Source of the DNA: Neckera pumila
Taxonomy: Eukaryota; Streptophyta; Bryopsida; Hypnales; Neckeraceae
Length of the DNA: 64,000 nt
Direction of reading: 5' to 3'
NCBI GenBank assembly: GCA_963969595.1
Contig: OZ018409.1
Location: forward strand, 21,174,975 to 21,238,974
The translations under genes and the position numbers were made by a program. This document shows, piece after piece, positions 11,165 through 23,100 of the stretch (position 1 is the first letter of the stretch; each line of letters starts with the position of its first letter). Below the pieces are notes generated by a model. That model searched no databases and had not been told where the DNA came from. It saw nothing but the letters and a program-made list of their open reading frames with translations.

Positions 11165-12609
11165 TAGTGGCGATGCTCTTATTGGTCTATGGGATTGCCT
11201 AGATTCACTACAAAAATCAGACAAATGCGATGAGTCAATGTCACTAGCTAGTCACATTGACAATTGTTCATATGCTAATTTGTTGCCAATATGCTAATAA
11301 TATGCTAGTCATAAGTTTTGCCTCCAAGATAGGACCTCCACAGGACCTTGACAAAATTTTTACGGAGAACACGTTCAACATTGTTATGACTATGTTCTAT
11401 TAGTCACATTAGACAATAAGACTACAAATAGTGTGAGTCATGCTACACTAACCGAGTTCCATCAATATGAACAGTTTTTTATGAGTTAAACTTTTTAAAA
11501 TATTTTTATAAGTTTTTTTTAAGAGTTTATTTTTCTATTTTTTGCATTCCTTTCTGCATTGCTCACCCTACACTTAATGAAGAAATGTCAACTGCAAAGT
11601 AATTGCAATAAATACCTGTACTATTTTGGGACCATTACTTTTGCATTTTGGTTCCAAATGACTCAAGACTTAGAAGTAAGGTACTTGTGACTTTTAAATA
11701 CTTTGCCCATTTTTTTCTTGCAATTTTCAAAAATGTTTTATTATGCAAAAATAACCTCCAATGTTATGTCACACTTGCTAATTTGGGATTTTTTAGAAGT
11801 CTTTAGTACCAAAAACAAATTTGGAGATGAAATTTGGAAAAGATTTCTTCTAGTAGACTTGTAGCTACGGACCAAAGGGATTCTTAATTTTGTATGGTGT
11901 AGAAGTGTACAAAATGAGCTTCTATAAGCTTGTATTTTGAGCCCTGTAAAATATTATTTTGGTGGTTCTTTTGGTAAATGATCATTTCCATAGAGTTGTT
12001 ACAAATACGGGTACAAATGGCCAATTTTTTTTTTTTTTACATATTTTTTTCATATTTTTAACTAATTAAAACTTCAAGATATCTATTTTTTTGAGATTTG
12101 GCATTGTTCTAGTTTTCTTGCTTAGAGAATTTTTCTATACTTTTCCTTCAATGCTTACCTTTATTTAAAGGTGTGTATATTAGTCATATTATTAAAAAAA
12201 ATTTAAAATTGTTTTTAATTTTAAAGTATTCCAAAAAAATAAGCATGAATACTATGAAAACGCAACCAAATCAACAAGTGTTTCTTGCAATCACCTTCCA
12301 AAGAGTTCCATCTAAATAACTTCTCATTCATCCAATCCATGCTAAGATATTAAAAAAAACTTATTTTTTTGACCTATTTGACAAAATTGAAGTAAATGTT
12401 GTATTTGTATAGAAACACAAGCTAAAAATATGGAAAGATTCAAAAATAAATTTGGAAATTAACCCCTAAAAGAGTATGGAATCCACTTTAGTTTTATCAA
12501 GAATACAAATTAGTTTCATTGATTTTAGGATTTGGAATTTTGGCATGAAATTTATAGAATGGATTCTAATCATCATACTCCACATTTGAAGATTTGCTTA
12601 CATCATTTT
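11165..12609. other. AT-rich intergenic DNA with a possible solo CACTA end
   Basis: CACTACAAAAATCAGAC at about 11206 looks like a CACTA-transposon end, and GACTA/TAGTC words follow it, but no partner end was found. The rest holds poly-T tracts and no genes. Confidence 0.4.
12274..12295 (+). repeat. Recurrent short motif, copy 1
   Basis: Contains AAGTGTTTCTTGCAATCACC exactly. The same 20-mer occurs at 40809-40831, inverted with a small change at 39577-39598, and with more change at several other sites. Confidence 0.7.
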
Positions 12610-12960
12610 GACTAGTGTGACCCTGTGCCGTTGGCCCAATTTTCATATACTCCCGGTTCCACTCCCAGTTCCACTCCCGGTTCCACTCCCGGTTCGACTC
12701 CCATTAGCAAGAACGCCACCAAAATCAAAGTAAAAGTAATTTTCTAATTTTCTAATCAATAAATACTTTGAAATTCAATAACTTTTGCACCACTACTCCA
12801 AACGCCACGAAACCAAGCCCGTGCACCCCTCCTCGCTGAGCCCTTTCCGATGGTACCAAGCACGCGGCCGGGGGATGCACGGTCCGGGAGATCTCAACGT
12901 AACAAACAAAACAAACAAACAAAACAAACAAACAAACAGCCAAATTTAAGGTATAGATAA
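12610..12960 (+). repeat. Dispersed repeat D, second copy, with internal 12-bp minisatellite
   Basis: Starts GACTAGTGTGACCCTGTGCC like the copy at 5056 and ends GGGAGATCTCAACGTAAC, an (AAAC)n run and TTAAGGTATAGA. At 12650-12702 the 12-mer CTCCCGGTTCCA is repeated about 4.4 times and is absent from the first copy. Confidence 0.75.
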
Positions 12961-13480
12961 GTATTGACAAAGTTATATGGATATTTCCAATTTCAATGTA
13001 AAGGTAGGCATCTAAAAATATATTCTAAAATATCTATACTTTAAATGAGGTTCTTTGTTTGTTTTGATTGTTTGATGTTGTCAAACCTTTGAAGTGAAAC
13101 TAATCTTACCAAACTATTATTTTTAGTATTATAGGGAATGCTTTTATATATTTTTTAGCATTAAATTCAATTTCAAAGAAAATTCTTTATGTAATATTCA
13201 ATTGGAAATTTTGTCTAGGGGACTAGGAGAGGTGTATCGCAAAAATACATTCATTTGATTTTCTAATCTTAAGAATCCTTAAGAGCTTTGACTTAAAATC
13301 ACATATAGGACCTTAAATGAATAGCCTCTTAATGTACACCAATCATAGAACATGATTGGAGTTAAAAATCTCTCTCTGAGGGAGTTAATGAAGGAAACCA
13401 TTTTCCATCCCATTTGAGTGAATTTTCATCTACTAAACCATCTTTCATCTTATTTGAACTTCAAATTAATATATCATTAG
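12961..13480. other. Intergenic DNA upstream of RPL26
   Basis: AT-rich with no clear motif until a sharp rise in GC at 13481 that marks the RPL26 promoter/leader. Confidence 0.5.
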
Positions 13481-13493
13481 TGCGGCGCCGCTG

Positions 13494-13585
13494 AGACCTA
13501 GGTCTTCGGTGAGTTCCCTACCGAAGCCGACAGGTCCGTGCCGAACCTAGAGGTTCGGGGGTCGTCCTCCCAGAAACCTAAACCT
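13494..13585 (+). promoter_or_regulatory. RPL26 upstream region: serial inverted repeats and telo-box-like site
   Basis: Within 65 bp there are a 12-bp palindrome AGACCTAGGTCT (13494-13505), a stem CTTCGGT/ACCGAAG (13504-13526) and a stem CCGAACCT/AGGTTCGG with a 2-nt loop (13541-13558). AAACCTAAACCT at 13574-13585 resembles a telo-box but lacks one C. No TATA box is visible. All lie 87-178 bp before the ATG, so they are in the promoter or the leader. Confidence 0.55.
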
Positions 13586-13671
13586 GCGGCTGTGGTTCTT
13601 GCTCGTTCTTTTCCGCCGTAACTAGGGTCTGCTTCTGGAGCAGAGGAGCAACGTTGCCGTGACCAGCCACC

Positions 13672-15278
13672 ATGAAGTTCTCTTCGCGTAAGTGACGATT
13701 TTTCCCGTGCTTGAATCAATGCTTTCAATACGCTTCCTGAAGATTTATTTGCTAGAACGAGCATACGAACGGGCTCATCGTGCTTGCTTCGCAGTGAGTA
13801 CGTTCGCATGAGCTTCGTGGAGGTGTTTCTATGGCGTGTTGCTACGTTCGCAAGTGCCCCTTCTAATACCACCGCATTATCTTTGCACTTTCTGTTCACG
13901 CGGACCTTGTTCATGGGAACCTTGTAGGGTTTTGATACTTAGTTTGTTCTTGGCTTGTTTGATTATTAGGGTTTCCATTAGGGCTGAGGTGAGGACAGAA
14001 TCCCTATTGTTGCTTTATTTTGCCAAAATGCACCTCTAATTCTTGTGACCTAATTTCGGGTAGGGATGCTGTAGTGGCTGATGTTTATGTTATGTGCATC
14101 TTAATGCCCGTACCGTAAATGAATGATCAAGGAGTATTGTTTCTGTGTGTTGACTTCATGGTTTCTTGACATGAGGGCTGTTGCCTTAAGGAATATTGGT
14201 GTTAGTAGACCCTAATCGAAGAGTAAACCTGAAGTCCTGGGAAGAAGAGTAGCTGGGATCAGCTTGTTTGGCGGTTTTAGCTTAGTTGGTAACGTAGTTC
14301 GATATGGTATTGAATTCAGATTTGGTTGTTGGATCTGGTTGGCCCTTGATGTTATGAATGCCAACCAGCCTTCAGAATTCGAATTATACTGCAGATTCCT
14401 GTATTGCATAATTTTGTGATTACATCCTAAACCTCAAATACCAATTTCTTAATATGTTTTTCGGCTCATTGTGCAGGTGTGAGCAGCTCTAGGCGCAAGT
14501 CGCGGAAGGCACACTTTAGTGCCCCTTCCAGCGAGCGCCGCATTCTTATGAGTGCTGCCCTTTCGTCAGACCTGAAGAACAAGTACAATGTATGTAATAC
14601 GATTTTGCTGGTTTAGTTCGCACGACATCAATCACTTTGTCCACTTGAGCACCTTCCATCTAATCGTTATATCAAACATGCAATATTTAATATGCGACAT
14701 GTATGCTAATCAGGACTAGTTTAGGTTATGATGTCAGATAAGACTAATCAGGAATACGTGGTTGGAAGTCAACTGATCAGCATCGTTATTCATTTCAGGT
14801 ACGCTCTGTTCCCGTAAGGAAAGATGATGAGGTCATGGTTGTGCGAGGCACATACAAGGGCCGGGAAGGAAAGGTTGTCCAAGTATACAGGCGCAAGTGG
14901 GTGATCCACGTTGAACGCATCACGCGTGAGAAGGTCAATGGTACAGTGCAGTAATAGAACACTCAGTCAATTTTCTGAGAGTGTCTGATTGATTTGGTGT
15001 GCATTTCCTTGCAACACTCTTTTTCTGTTCTTTCCTCGTTCTGCAGTGAGGGTTATAATGCAATTTAGACTTTGTCGACTGAAAATTTCAACTAAATTTT
15101 TGTAGGTGCCACCGTGAATGTCGGCATTGATACATCAAAGGTGGTCATCACGAAGCTCAAGTTAGACAAGGATCGTAAGGCTCTTCTCGAAAGGAAGGGT
15201 AAGGGTCGTTCTGCTGACAAGGGCAAGGGCAAGTTTACCGATGCGGACGTTGCTCCTCCTCTTCAGGAAGTTGATTAG
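13672..15278 (+). CDS. RPL26: 60S ribosomal protein L26 (uL24), cytosolic
   Basis: A structural protein of the cytosolic large ribosomal subunit, near the polypeptide exit tunnel; family uL24 with a KOW motif. Four coding exons join in frame to 147 aa, the usual plant length: 13672-13687, 14477-14589, 14799-14940, 15106-15278. Introns are GT-AG, 789, 209 and 165 nt long. The protein begins [19 protein letters not shown]. It contains the KOW segment [20 protein letters not shown] (about residues 52-71), then [16 protein letters not shown], and ends in a Lys-rich tail with QEVD. The start is chosen because the 16-nt first exon restores the conserved N-terminus, and the context CCACCATGA is good. 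The first exon carries only five codons and one base, and the long first intron holds telo-boxes, a known control arrangement for plant ribosomal protein genes. Identification is secure from direct reading. Confidence 0.97.
13925..13974 (+). promoter_or_regulatory. Telo-boxes in RPL26 intron 1
   Basis: TTAGGGTTT at 13966-13974 is an exact reverse telo-box (AAACCCTAA), and TAGGGTTTT at 13925-13933 is a second with one base fewer. Telo-boxes near the start of plant translation-machinery genes are known to boost expression in dividing cells. Their place inside the intron is seen; their activity is inferred. Confidence 0.6.
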
Positions 15279-16214
15279 ATTCTGGTGCTGCTGACTTCAT
15301 TGGTTACATTTTTCTATTAACGTGAAGCGCCGTGTAAGCTCTTTATGAAAGTCATTTCAGGTTCTGTGGGGCGAAAAAGTTCTGTGTTTTGATCTTGATA
15401 TTCACTAATGCTTTCATTATGCGAAAAAGTGTTGTTGTGGATTCATTGCTTGCAGTCATGATGTTTCTGCTTGTGTTTTTTAATGGAAAAATGGTGAATG
15501 TACTTTTTTTGCTGTGTGAACATCTTCTGTACATGTTCACTTAAGATCCTTTGAATTGATATTAGTGAACGCCGGCTGGGATACGAAATCGGTGCTTGCA
15601 CGTGAGGTCTTTGCTACATTGCGTCAGTGAATCTTTAGCAAGTACTAGAAAAAAATGCGACAGTTACCTTGGAGAAAAATCCTGGGAAGATGAGAAAAAT
15701 TCAATCATGCGAGAGTATGCATCCTTTCAAGCTGCTGTTATATGTTATATTGAACTTAGGGTTTCTTGCAGTGATTTCCGTTAATGAAATTCATAAGTAC
15801 TTAGTTCTCTTTCCGCGTGGGCGTGATTCATTTAGTACTGTTATATTTTGTTAAGAATGAGGTAGAGATCTTGATATGCTGCTTAAAAGGATTGAGAATA
15901 TATATGCTCCCAGATTTTCATGTAAAAGAATACAAAAGGTTATGGGCTCCAGTGCTTTGAGTGTTTTGACAGCACAATAAGATCGAAGCAAAACCGAGAA
16001 GCGTAAGCGTAGTGATAGCAAAATAAAGTTTTCTTCTTGTAATTTTCTTACATTTCATTTTATGTTGGTTCAGTTTGAGTGTTTCTATCAAATCTTCTTA
16101 TGTTCTTTCTTTTTAGTTCACGTCCTTTCATTTTTCAGTTCTCCTTTTACCATTCGTGTGTCCTTTTAGTATATGTTCTTTTTAGTCTTCTCTGTATATT
16201 ATCAAGTGTGTTTT
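15279..16214 (+). other. RPL26 3' UTR and following intergenic DNA
   Basis: T-rich trailer follows the stop. An AATAAA-containing stretch lies near 16020, probably too far to be the main poly(A) signal. No other gene supported. Confidence 0.45.
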
Positions 16215-17074
16215 TAACCCCTAAGTGCATAAGCCTTTCCAAGTAGTATCCCTAGTGAAGCAAATTGTTTTTCTTTAAAATCTAATTGTGTAGATGTTTA
16301 AAGAGCTTGCTCATTGGTGACACTGTGTGCATATTAGTTTTGATTGAAATTGCATAGGAGTTGTGAGACTATAACTAGAGAAAATTGTAAATCCTATTTT
16401 TATTATACTATCCCATCCTATAATGTTGAGAAATTTGCATATAAGACATAACATTCAGTAGCTCTATAGTGATGGTGTGGTATATTCCACACCCCAACAG
16501 TGTTTCATTAGTAGTTATTGATGAATTAGACAGGTGGAGGATAATAGAGGCACACCATCATTGTAGAACCAAGGCAATATCATCTCAAGCTACTGAATGT
16601 TATGGAGTTTTTTGGGATTGGAGGTGACTTGATCAACTAAAAATTGTGTTAGCATACCAAAAGGCACTTCTATAATCTTCAATATACAATCCAACTTGCA
16701 ATTGTTTAAATTCAATTTTTTTTTACAAGTAGAAATTGCCAATAATTCCAAATCAACACTTGCATGTAAAAATTTTCAATGGTGAAAATTATGAAAATAC
16801 TTTTTTCTTACTATTGGGACCAGTTCCAAATCATTTCCAAGAGCTCTCAACACTATGGGAAGTTAAGATTGCAATGAGTACCCTTGTACAAAAACTTGAA
16901 TAGAAAAATCAGTATCATTTATTTTTAAGATCGAATTTTTGATGCTAAAATTAGACTTCAAGAAGAACTTTCTAAAAATATAAACTACTAAAAATAGCAA
17001 CTTGGTTAGGTTTTATTTAACTTCAAAGTTTTGCAAACACCATATTTGGGTGCCTTGTGCATTTTAGGGGTTAA
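16215..17074. mobile_element. TIR element, TTAACCCCTAAATGCC family, copy 1
   Basis: The left end TTAACCCCTAAGTGCATAAG and right end (reverse complement beginning TTAACCCCTAAAATGCACAAG) form inverted termini. The right 270 bp share many phrases with the copies at 35360-36310 and 62445-63089, for example GAGCTCTCAACACT and AAATATAAACTACTAAAAAT. Confidence 0.6.
16447..16604. repeat. 158-bp inverted repeat / hairpin
   Basis: Outer arms CATAACATTCAGTAGCT (16447-16463) and its exact complement (16588-16604), then inner arms ATAGTGATGGTGTG against CACACCATCATTGT. It sits inside the TIR element as if it were a nested MITE. Confidence 0.75.
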
Positions 17075-17397
17075 GCGTCAATTCTGTAACACCAGATTTG
17101 AACCAAGGCAAATGGTAAGCTACTTCATAGCTCAGTCACAACTTATTGTAACCGAGCTTTGGGATCTTAGTGATAACTCGAAGCAAAGATATCGAAGTTA
17201 TCAGCCTCACTGTAGGCAGCATTTTTGACCATTTCACAACCTCTTAGGATAGTACACCAAACAGCTGAACGGATGCTCCTTCAACTAATTATTCTTGAGA
17301 TTACTGAAAGAAGAAGCTAAGGTCAACAAACGGCAACAAGAAGAGAGTTCACCTGACACCAGGGCATTCTATAGCCACAGATATATCTGTGGTACCA

Positions 17398-17830
17398 AAT
17401 CATCACCGGTTGTTGACTTTCAATGCTAATGTGGCAGCATCCCATTGGCAACCCATCACCATTGTCATTACAAGTTGCAACTCATAACCTTCTTTCCTAT
17501 CAACTTGCTTCCTATACCCTTGGATCATGAAGATCAAAGGTTGTGATTGAAAAGTGAACAACCGGTTATGTCCGATAACCTACTCACCGCTACCGCGGCT
17601 CGTTGGTTATCTAATACATAACCGGTTGTTGAGTTTTCAACACTCATGTGGCACCGTCCCATTGGCAACCCATCACCATTGCCATTACAAGTTGTAACTC
17701 ATAACCTTCTCTCCTTTCAACTTGCTTCCTACACCCTTGGATCATGAAGATCAAAGGTTGTGATTGAAAAATGAACAACCGGTTATGTCCGATAACCTAC
17801 TCGGCTCGTCGGTTATCTAATACGTAAACC
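17398..17830. repeat. Tandem duplication of a short TIR unit, about 216-bp period
   Basis: Two copies (about 17398-17613 and 17614-17830) are roughly 90 percent alike by eye. Within each, ACCGGTTGTTGACTTTCAA at the left is mirrored by TTGAAAAGTGAACAACCGGT at the right, so each copy is itself an inverted-ended unit of about 165 bp. Confidence 0.8.
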
Positions 17831-17906
17831 GTTTGTACTTTTAGGAGCATGTACGTAATTTTGGTCAACTTGATTCTAAAACTTTGTTTAGACCACCTAC
17901 GACGTT

Positions 17907-18095
17907 ACCAAGACCAAGACCGTTTTCAGCCAAGGCAAATGGTGTTTAATCCTAGACAAATGCACACAGCTTCTCGAATTAAGGGCTCAAGAGATTGCTG
18001 ATCTTAAAGCCAAAATTTCATGTAATCGATGTGGAGGTTGAGGTCATTGGTGGGAGGAATGTCCTTATTCAGATGAAGAATTATATGGAAACTAA
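17907..18095 (+). pseudogene. Retroelement-like CCHC zinc-knuckle fragment with in-frame stop
   Basis: The frame reads through to CNRCGG-stop-GHWWEEC, which fits the CX2CX4HX4C zinc knuckle of gag-type or related nucleic-acid binding proteins. Cys codons are at 18021, 18030 and 18060 and His at 18045. A TGA at 18039-18041 replaces the seventh knuckle residue. Upstream is a helical stretch (LLELRAQEIADLKAKI). No protease, integrase or reverse transcriptase was found nearby. Probably a dead fragment of a retroelement. Confidence 0.5.
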
Positions 18096-20178
18096 CATTA
18101 GATGAAGAGTTATATTGAAAATGTTTTGTAAGTTTCAGGTTTGGATTGCATCCTATTGTTTCCATGACATCGATCAGTTGTCAAACGACACGGCATCGAT
18201 CGATATTATCACTAAACAGAACTTACGTGAGTTGTCAAGGATGGGCAACTTCTTTCTGATGGGAAGAGTGCAACTCTCCACTGATGAGAAACAATCTTCA
18301 TCCCAAGCTTATAAGGTAGGAAGTCCATCAATTGCCCATTTAAGCCTACTTACGTCATCAATGTCAATAATAGATACTTCAAGTAGCACGTTAGTCATTC
18401 CTAGATAGGGGATGCATTTATATAAAATCCGAATTGATTTAAGGACTTCCTATCTTACCTAAACATGCAAAAGTTGCCAAGAGAAGCACTTGCCACCCTA
18501 CAAGATTAATTTGAGAATGGGATTATGGCAATCAATCTTAGCTTCTTGCTACTGTTTCATGTACTGTGGGCGCTAAGGTGAGAGATTGGGACCTACAATT
18601 ACATCTGAAACAATTTATTTTCCCGAAAGGATCATCTCCACAACATCCTCAAGTAAGTTAATAGCCTCCTATTTAACCCATTAATATTTGAATATTTTTC
18701 TTGCCTTTAATAGTACATTGAGGTTTATTTCTTTGTAAATATATATTATTTTTAATCAATTTCATCAATTTGGTCTTTACCCTAAGGTCCCGGCCATTGG
18801 CCCTATAAGGGCCAAAATGCGACTTCAAGTAGGCTCATATGGTCTCAATATTCATCATAATTTTCTAAACCTTTTTGTGAACTTAGAAAAATACATAGGC
18901 TTCTTGGAAATATAATTTTTATTTAAATCGGTGCCCGGAAGCAAAATTTATGGCACAAAAAGTTGAAAATAGAGGTTGTCGGGCAGCCCCAAAAAATCAC
19001 AAAAAGTCAAAATAATTTTAAATTTTTTTTTTTCTACATGTTATTAAAATATTATATTTTTGTCTACATGTGAAACTTTGATTCATTCTATTTGGACTAG
19101 TGATGAAAAAGTTATGGACAATCTTGTTTTTTGGGCAAACTAAGCATGTTTTTGAAAAACACCGTTTTGTCCAACTTTGAATTCATGCTAATATCTTTCA
19201 ATCCGTATAGTCAAATTTGATGAAATTTCCACATGATTTTGGACAAGTGAAGTACAAGATCCTACAATTAGATTCTGAACAAAAAAATGGGCTTTCTTAG
19301 ATGCCTGCTTAGATAAATGCAATACAAATGCTAATTTTGAGTGGTTTTTGACAAAAAAAATTACCTTGGGACTTTAGGGATTAAAGATAGGTCAACTTAT
19401 AAAGATTCAAGAATTGCTTTGGATGATTGAGAAGGGATTTGGACAAGACATTGGTTGGAAGCACTCAGTTCATCATCCATAATATCAATGTTAGAGCACT
19501 TCATATCGATTTGACTAAGAAAATTGAGGTATTCAGGAAAGAAAACAAATTATTTAAGAAAAGATTTCCTTCAAAATGATAAAGTGTCTACAATTCATTA
19601 ACTAAGAATGTGGGTAATAAATATTTTTTGAACCTACATTTTTAGGTACTTCAAGAGGGTACTAGGATTCTATACATGCTATACTAGCATAGAATGTTGT
19701 GTTAGATAAATGACCAATATATGATTTAAAAAATTCTCTATTTTTAGTAAAAATGCTAAGAATGATTGAAGCTTATCAATGAATAATAAAATGATTATAG
19801 AAAAATTCAAATATTAGCTGTTTGGTTCAAATTTCTCTCTAAATGGTGACCACATTTAACTTCATCTCCATCTAAATGTGTCACTTTATCCCATCCGTTG
19901 ATTGGCCAATTTTGGAGTATTTTTTTAATATACTTTAAAGATTTATAGAGAATTTTATGTCTTGCAATTGTTTGGGTTTCTTTTGTTTGGTTGTCATTTT
20001 AACATTTGCAGTTTATCACGTTAGAATAGGACACCACAAATGTAGAATATGTAATTATTTTGAAGCTGCTTGGACATGTAGTAGGTGCAACAATGATCCA
20101 AATTAGAAGAGTCATGTGTTATGGGATTTGACTAAGCATGAGGACAAACTTTTGCCTCTAATGCAATCTTCTATTCAT
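18096..20178. other. AT-rich intergenic DNA
   Basis: A 97-codon frame at 18115-18408 directly follows the zinc-knuckle relic and may be its continuation, but shows no recognised domain. The rest has no supported feature. Confidence 0.4.
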
Positions 20179-23100
20179 CACTAGTAGAAAAGAGGGTTAA
20201 ATCTAACCAGTGAAAAGATGATTGGCATGGTTACTAAAAAATGACTAAACAAGGATTGCCCATCATTAAAATGGTGCCAAAACATATGTGTCACATGTTG
20301 CAATAATTGATCAAGACTTCAAATGACTAGTGGATGACACCCAGATGAAACCAACAACAAAAACTTGTTTCATCTACAATTCATTCTGCATTTTATGCCC
20401 TCGTTGCTAGTGTGGATTACATCAAGTCATACTTCAATTGTCTAGTCACATATTCAGCACAATAAGTGACTACATAAGAATTTAGGAATGATTGCTACTA
20501 GGACAAGGTGAAAATTGATGTAAATAATCTCTACATTGGAAGGTCTAGTTTGGGATTATATGTAATGGTTGGTTTAGTTGTGGTTCAGCCATTTTGTAAA
20601 TGACTTCTTGGTTATTATTTCCATCATATCACTAGTAAAGAAGAAGGTGTTTTGTAAGTAGTGAAATAATAACTAAGGCTCAAAAACAACAACTAAACAG
20701 TGACTGCTAGATGATGAGAGGATGAGACTAAGAACATGAAGTTCTTTCTTAACAATTTATCATACGTTGTCTGTCAATGTCAGTGATGTGGACTATGCAT
20801 AGTCATATTGTAGTTGTCAAATAATGACTATGAAATTGATGACTATTGAATAAGTATCTTATGACAATTGTTGAGACAACGTGGAGATTTTGTCAGATGG
20901 GATATTCTTCTAACTTGGCATTTATGACTAGGATTTGTCATAATATAAGTGTTTTGCAATCAATGTTTGCCAATCATTGTAGTTATAATATAGTCATTTT
21001 AAATTAGATTGGCTAGTCACGGAACCAATCACATGCCACTGAGCTATGGCATCCTATACATGGTAAGTTGTGATTGCATGTTGGTGACCAATGGATGTCT
21101 CTGATTGAGTTTTTCTTGGACAATACATTTAAAGAAATTTAGGCCCTCAAAGGGCCTTCTAGAATGACCTTGATTGGAGCCCTTAATTGGATTTAAATGC
21201 ATACTTGTGAAGGAAAGAATGATAGTTTTCTCCTATTTCCATCCATTTTGACATCATGATGTTTAAATCAGCATAATTAGAGGCATCTTTCCCTAACAAT
21301 CCTGTTTTTGTAGTACTAGCAATTGAAAATCGTGAATTTAAAAAAAAAGGTTAGATTTTTTGGATGTGGCATGTAATATCTATAAATTTTCAAAGTTGCA
21401 ACTCCCTAGACCATGTCATTCATGACGTTGGACTTGAAACCAAAATTTGACAAAATCAGCATTCAATTAATAGCAAGTAAATAAAGGGATAATTTTATAA
21501 TACTTCTCAAGGACACCTTAATAGAAATCAATAGACACTTCAAGGAAAATCTAGTATGCAGGAATGGGAGCACAGGTGCTTATAGGTGTTTCTATCTTAA
21601 TTATTATAAATGAATTTTTTATCTTAGAAGGATTATGGTTACTTGATGCTCATGATGTTTGCACAACAAAATGCCTCTTATTGGACAATAAGACATTAGG
21701 TATTTTTTGTCATTTGAGTCTTTGGTACTACAAGTGAAATCTTTATTTTGACAAGTTCATGGGTACTTGATGAAATTCATACAAGGAACAACACAATTAT
21801 GTACATATTTAGGCACAATTGTATATTTAGGCTATTGTCTTTAGCCTTCAATAAAGAGCTTTTCATGTCAATTCAGGGCTCTTTGAGGATTCAAAATATT
21901 ACTAATGAACCCTAGATCAAGGTCATTGCAAGAAACACCGGTATTGTTTATTTGTCACAAGGGAGTGCCAGAGCTTTGCTTTGCTATAACTTCTTGAAGC
22001 ATAACTCTTGTGAACTTGAAGTTTTTATTAGAGTTGACCATCTTGAGTGTAACTACATGTCATGTTTTTTAGAAATTTTATAAAACAATCATTTTATACT
22101 TAAAGTCAACTTTGCTAATTTGCCACATTTTCAATTTTAGGATTTTCGTATTATAGAATCCAAAATTAATAATAAAGAGTTGGAATTTTGGTAATCTATT
22201 TTCACAATAATCAGGCATATTTCTACCAAAGGCTGTCTAAAAATATATTATTTTATGTCCTCTATGTTCATGCAAATATGGCTCCTTTGCCTGCACACTT
22301 TTGAAATTGAAGATGGTTTCAAGATCATTCTTTTGGTGAAATTCCATCACCATAAAGTCTGTCTATATATTAATGATTTTTATTTTCTTTGTAAATTATT
22401 TTTCCTATTTTTTTTTCAAATTAAAACGTCATAGTGTCTATTTTCTTCAAGTTTTTTGTTATCCTATTTTGTGAATAACTTTTGACCTACATTTTTTTTA
22501 GGTCTCAAATTTTGGTGAAATATTATTTTTTGTATTATATAATTATCTTTATTTTATTATTACTTAAATGTCTTTTCCAAAAGGTTGTAATATAGTGATT
22601 GAATACTAGCCCAAAACATGCCAAAGTAGAACAAAATCAACAAGTGCTTTGTGCAATCACCCAAGTGAAGGTTTGTTTGTTGTTTTGCTTCTTTACATGT
22701 CTTGGTGTCTCGGTCAATTGTTTTTTGCTTTGCTCACTTTCATTTTGTACATGTACAAAAAACCATAATGAGACAATGGAAGATAATACTAAACAAATAG
22801 AGGACAACAAGTGCAAATAGTTGGCTTTGCATCACGTGAGTATTGTAGTTCCTTGGTGATTGTATTTTTTTTGTTCTGTCATGTCTTTTTCAATAGATAT
22901 GCTTGATTTAGTTTCCGTTGGTGGTTGGTTGAAATTTTCAATGGAACATGAGGCAAAAGTAGTTTATGGCGTAGTCATAATGCAGTGATAGTACAATCAT
23001 AAAAACATCTTTGTCATATTGATTTCCTAGTAATAAACATAAAAAATGACTCAAAAGAATTGTATTGAAATCCTCTTACCTCTTGTATTTGTCTTCCCAC

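Noticed and set aside
12690..12702. B-box-like GGTTCGACTCC
   Set aside because: It is the last unit of a 12-bp minisatellite (CTCCCGGTTCCA) and no A box stands at the right distance.
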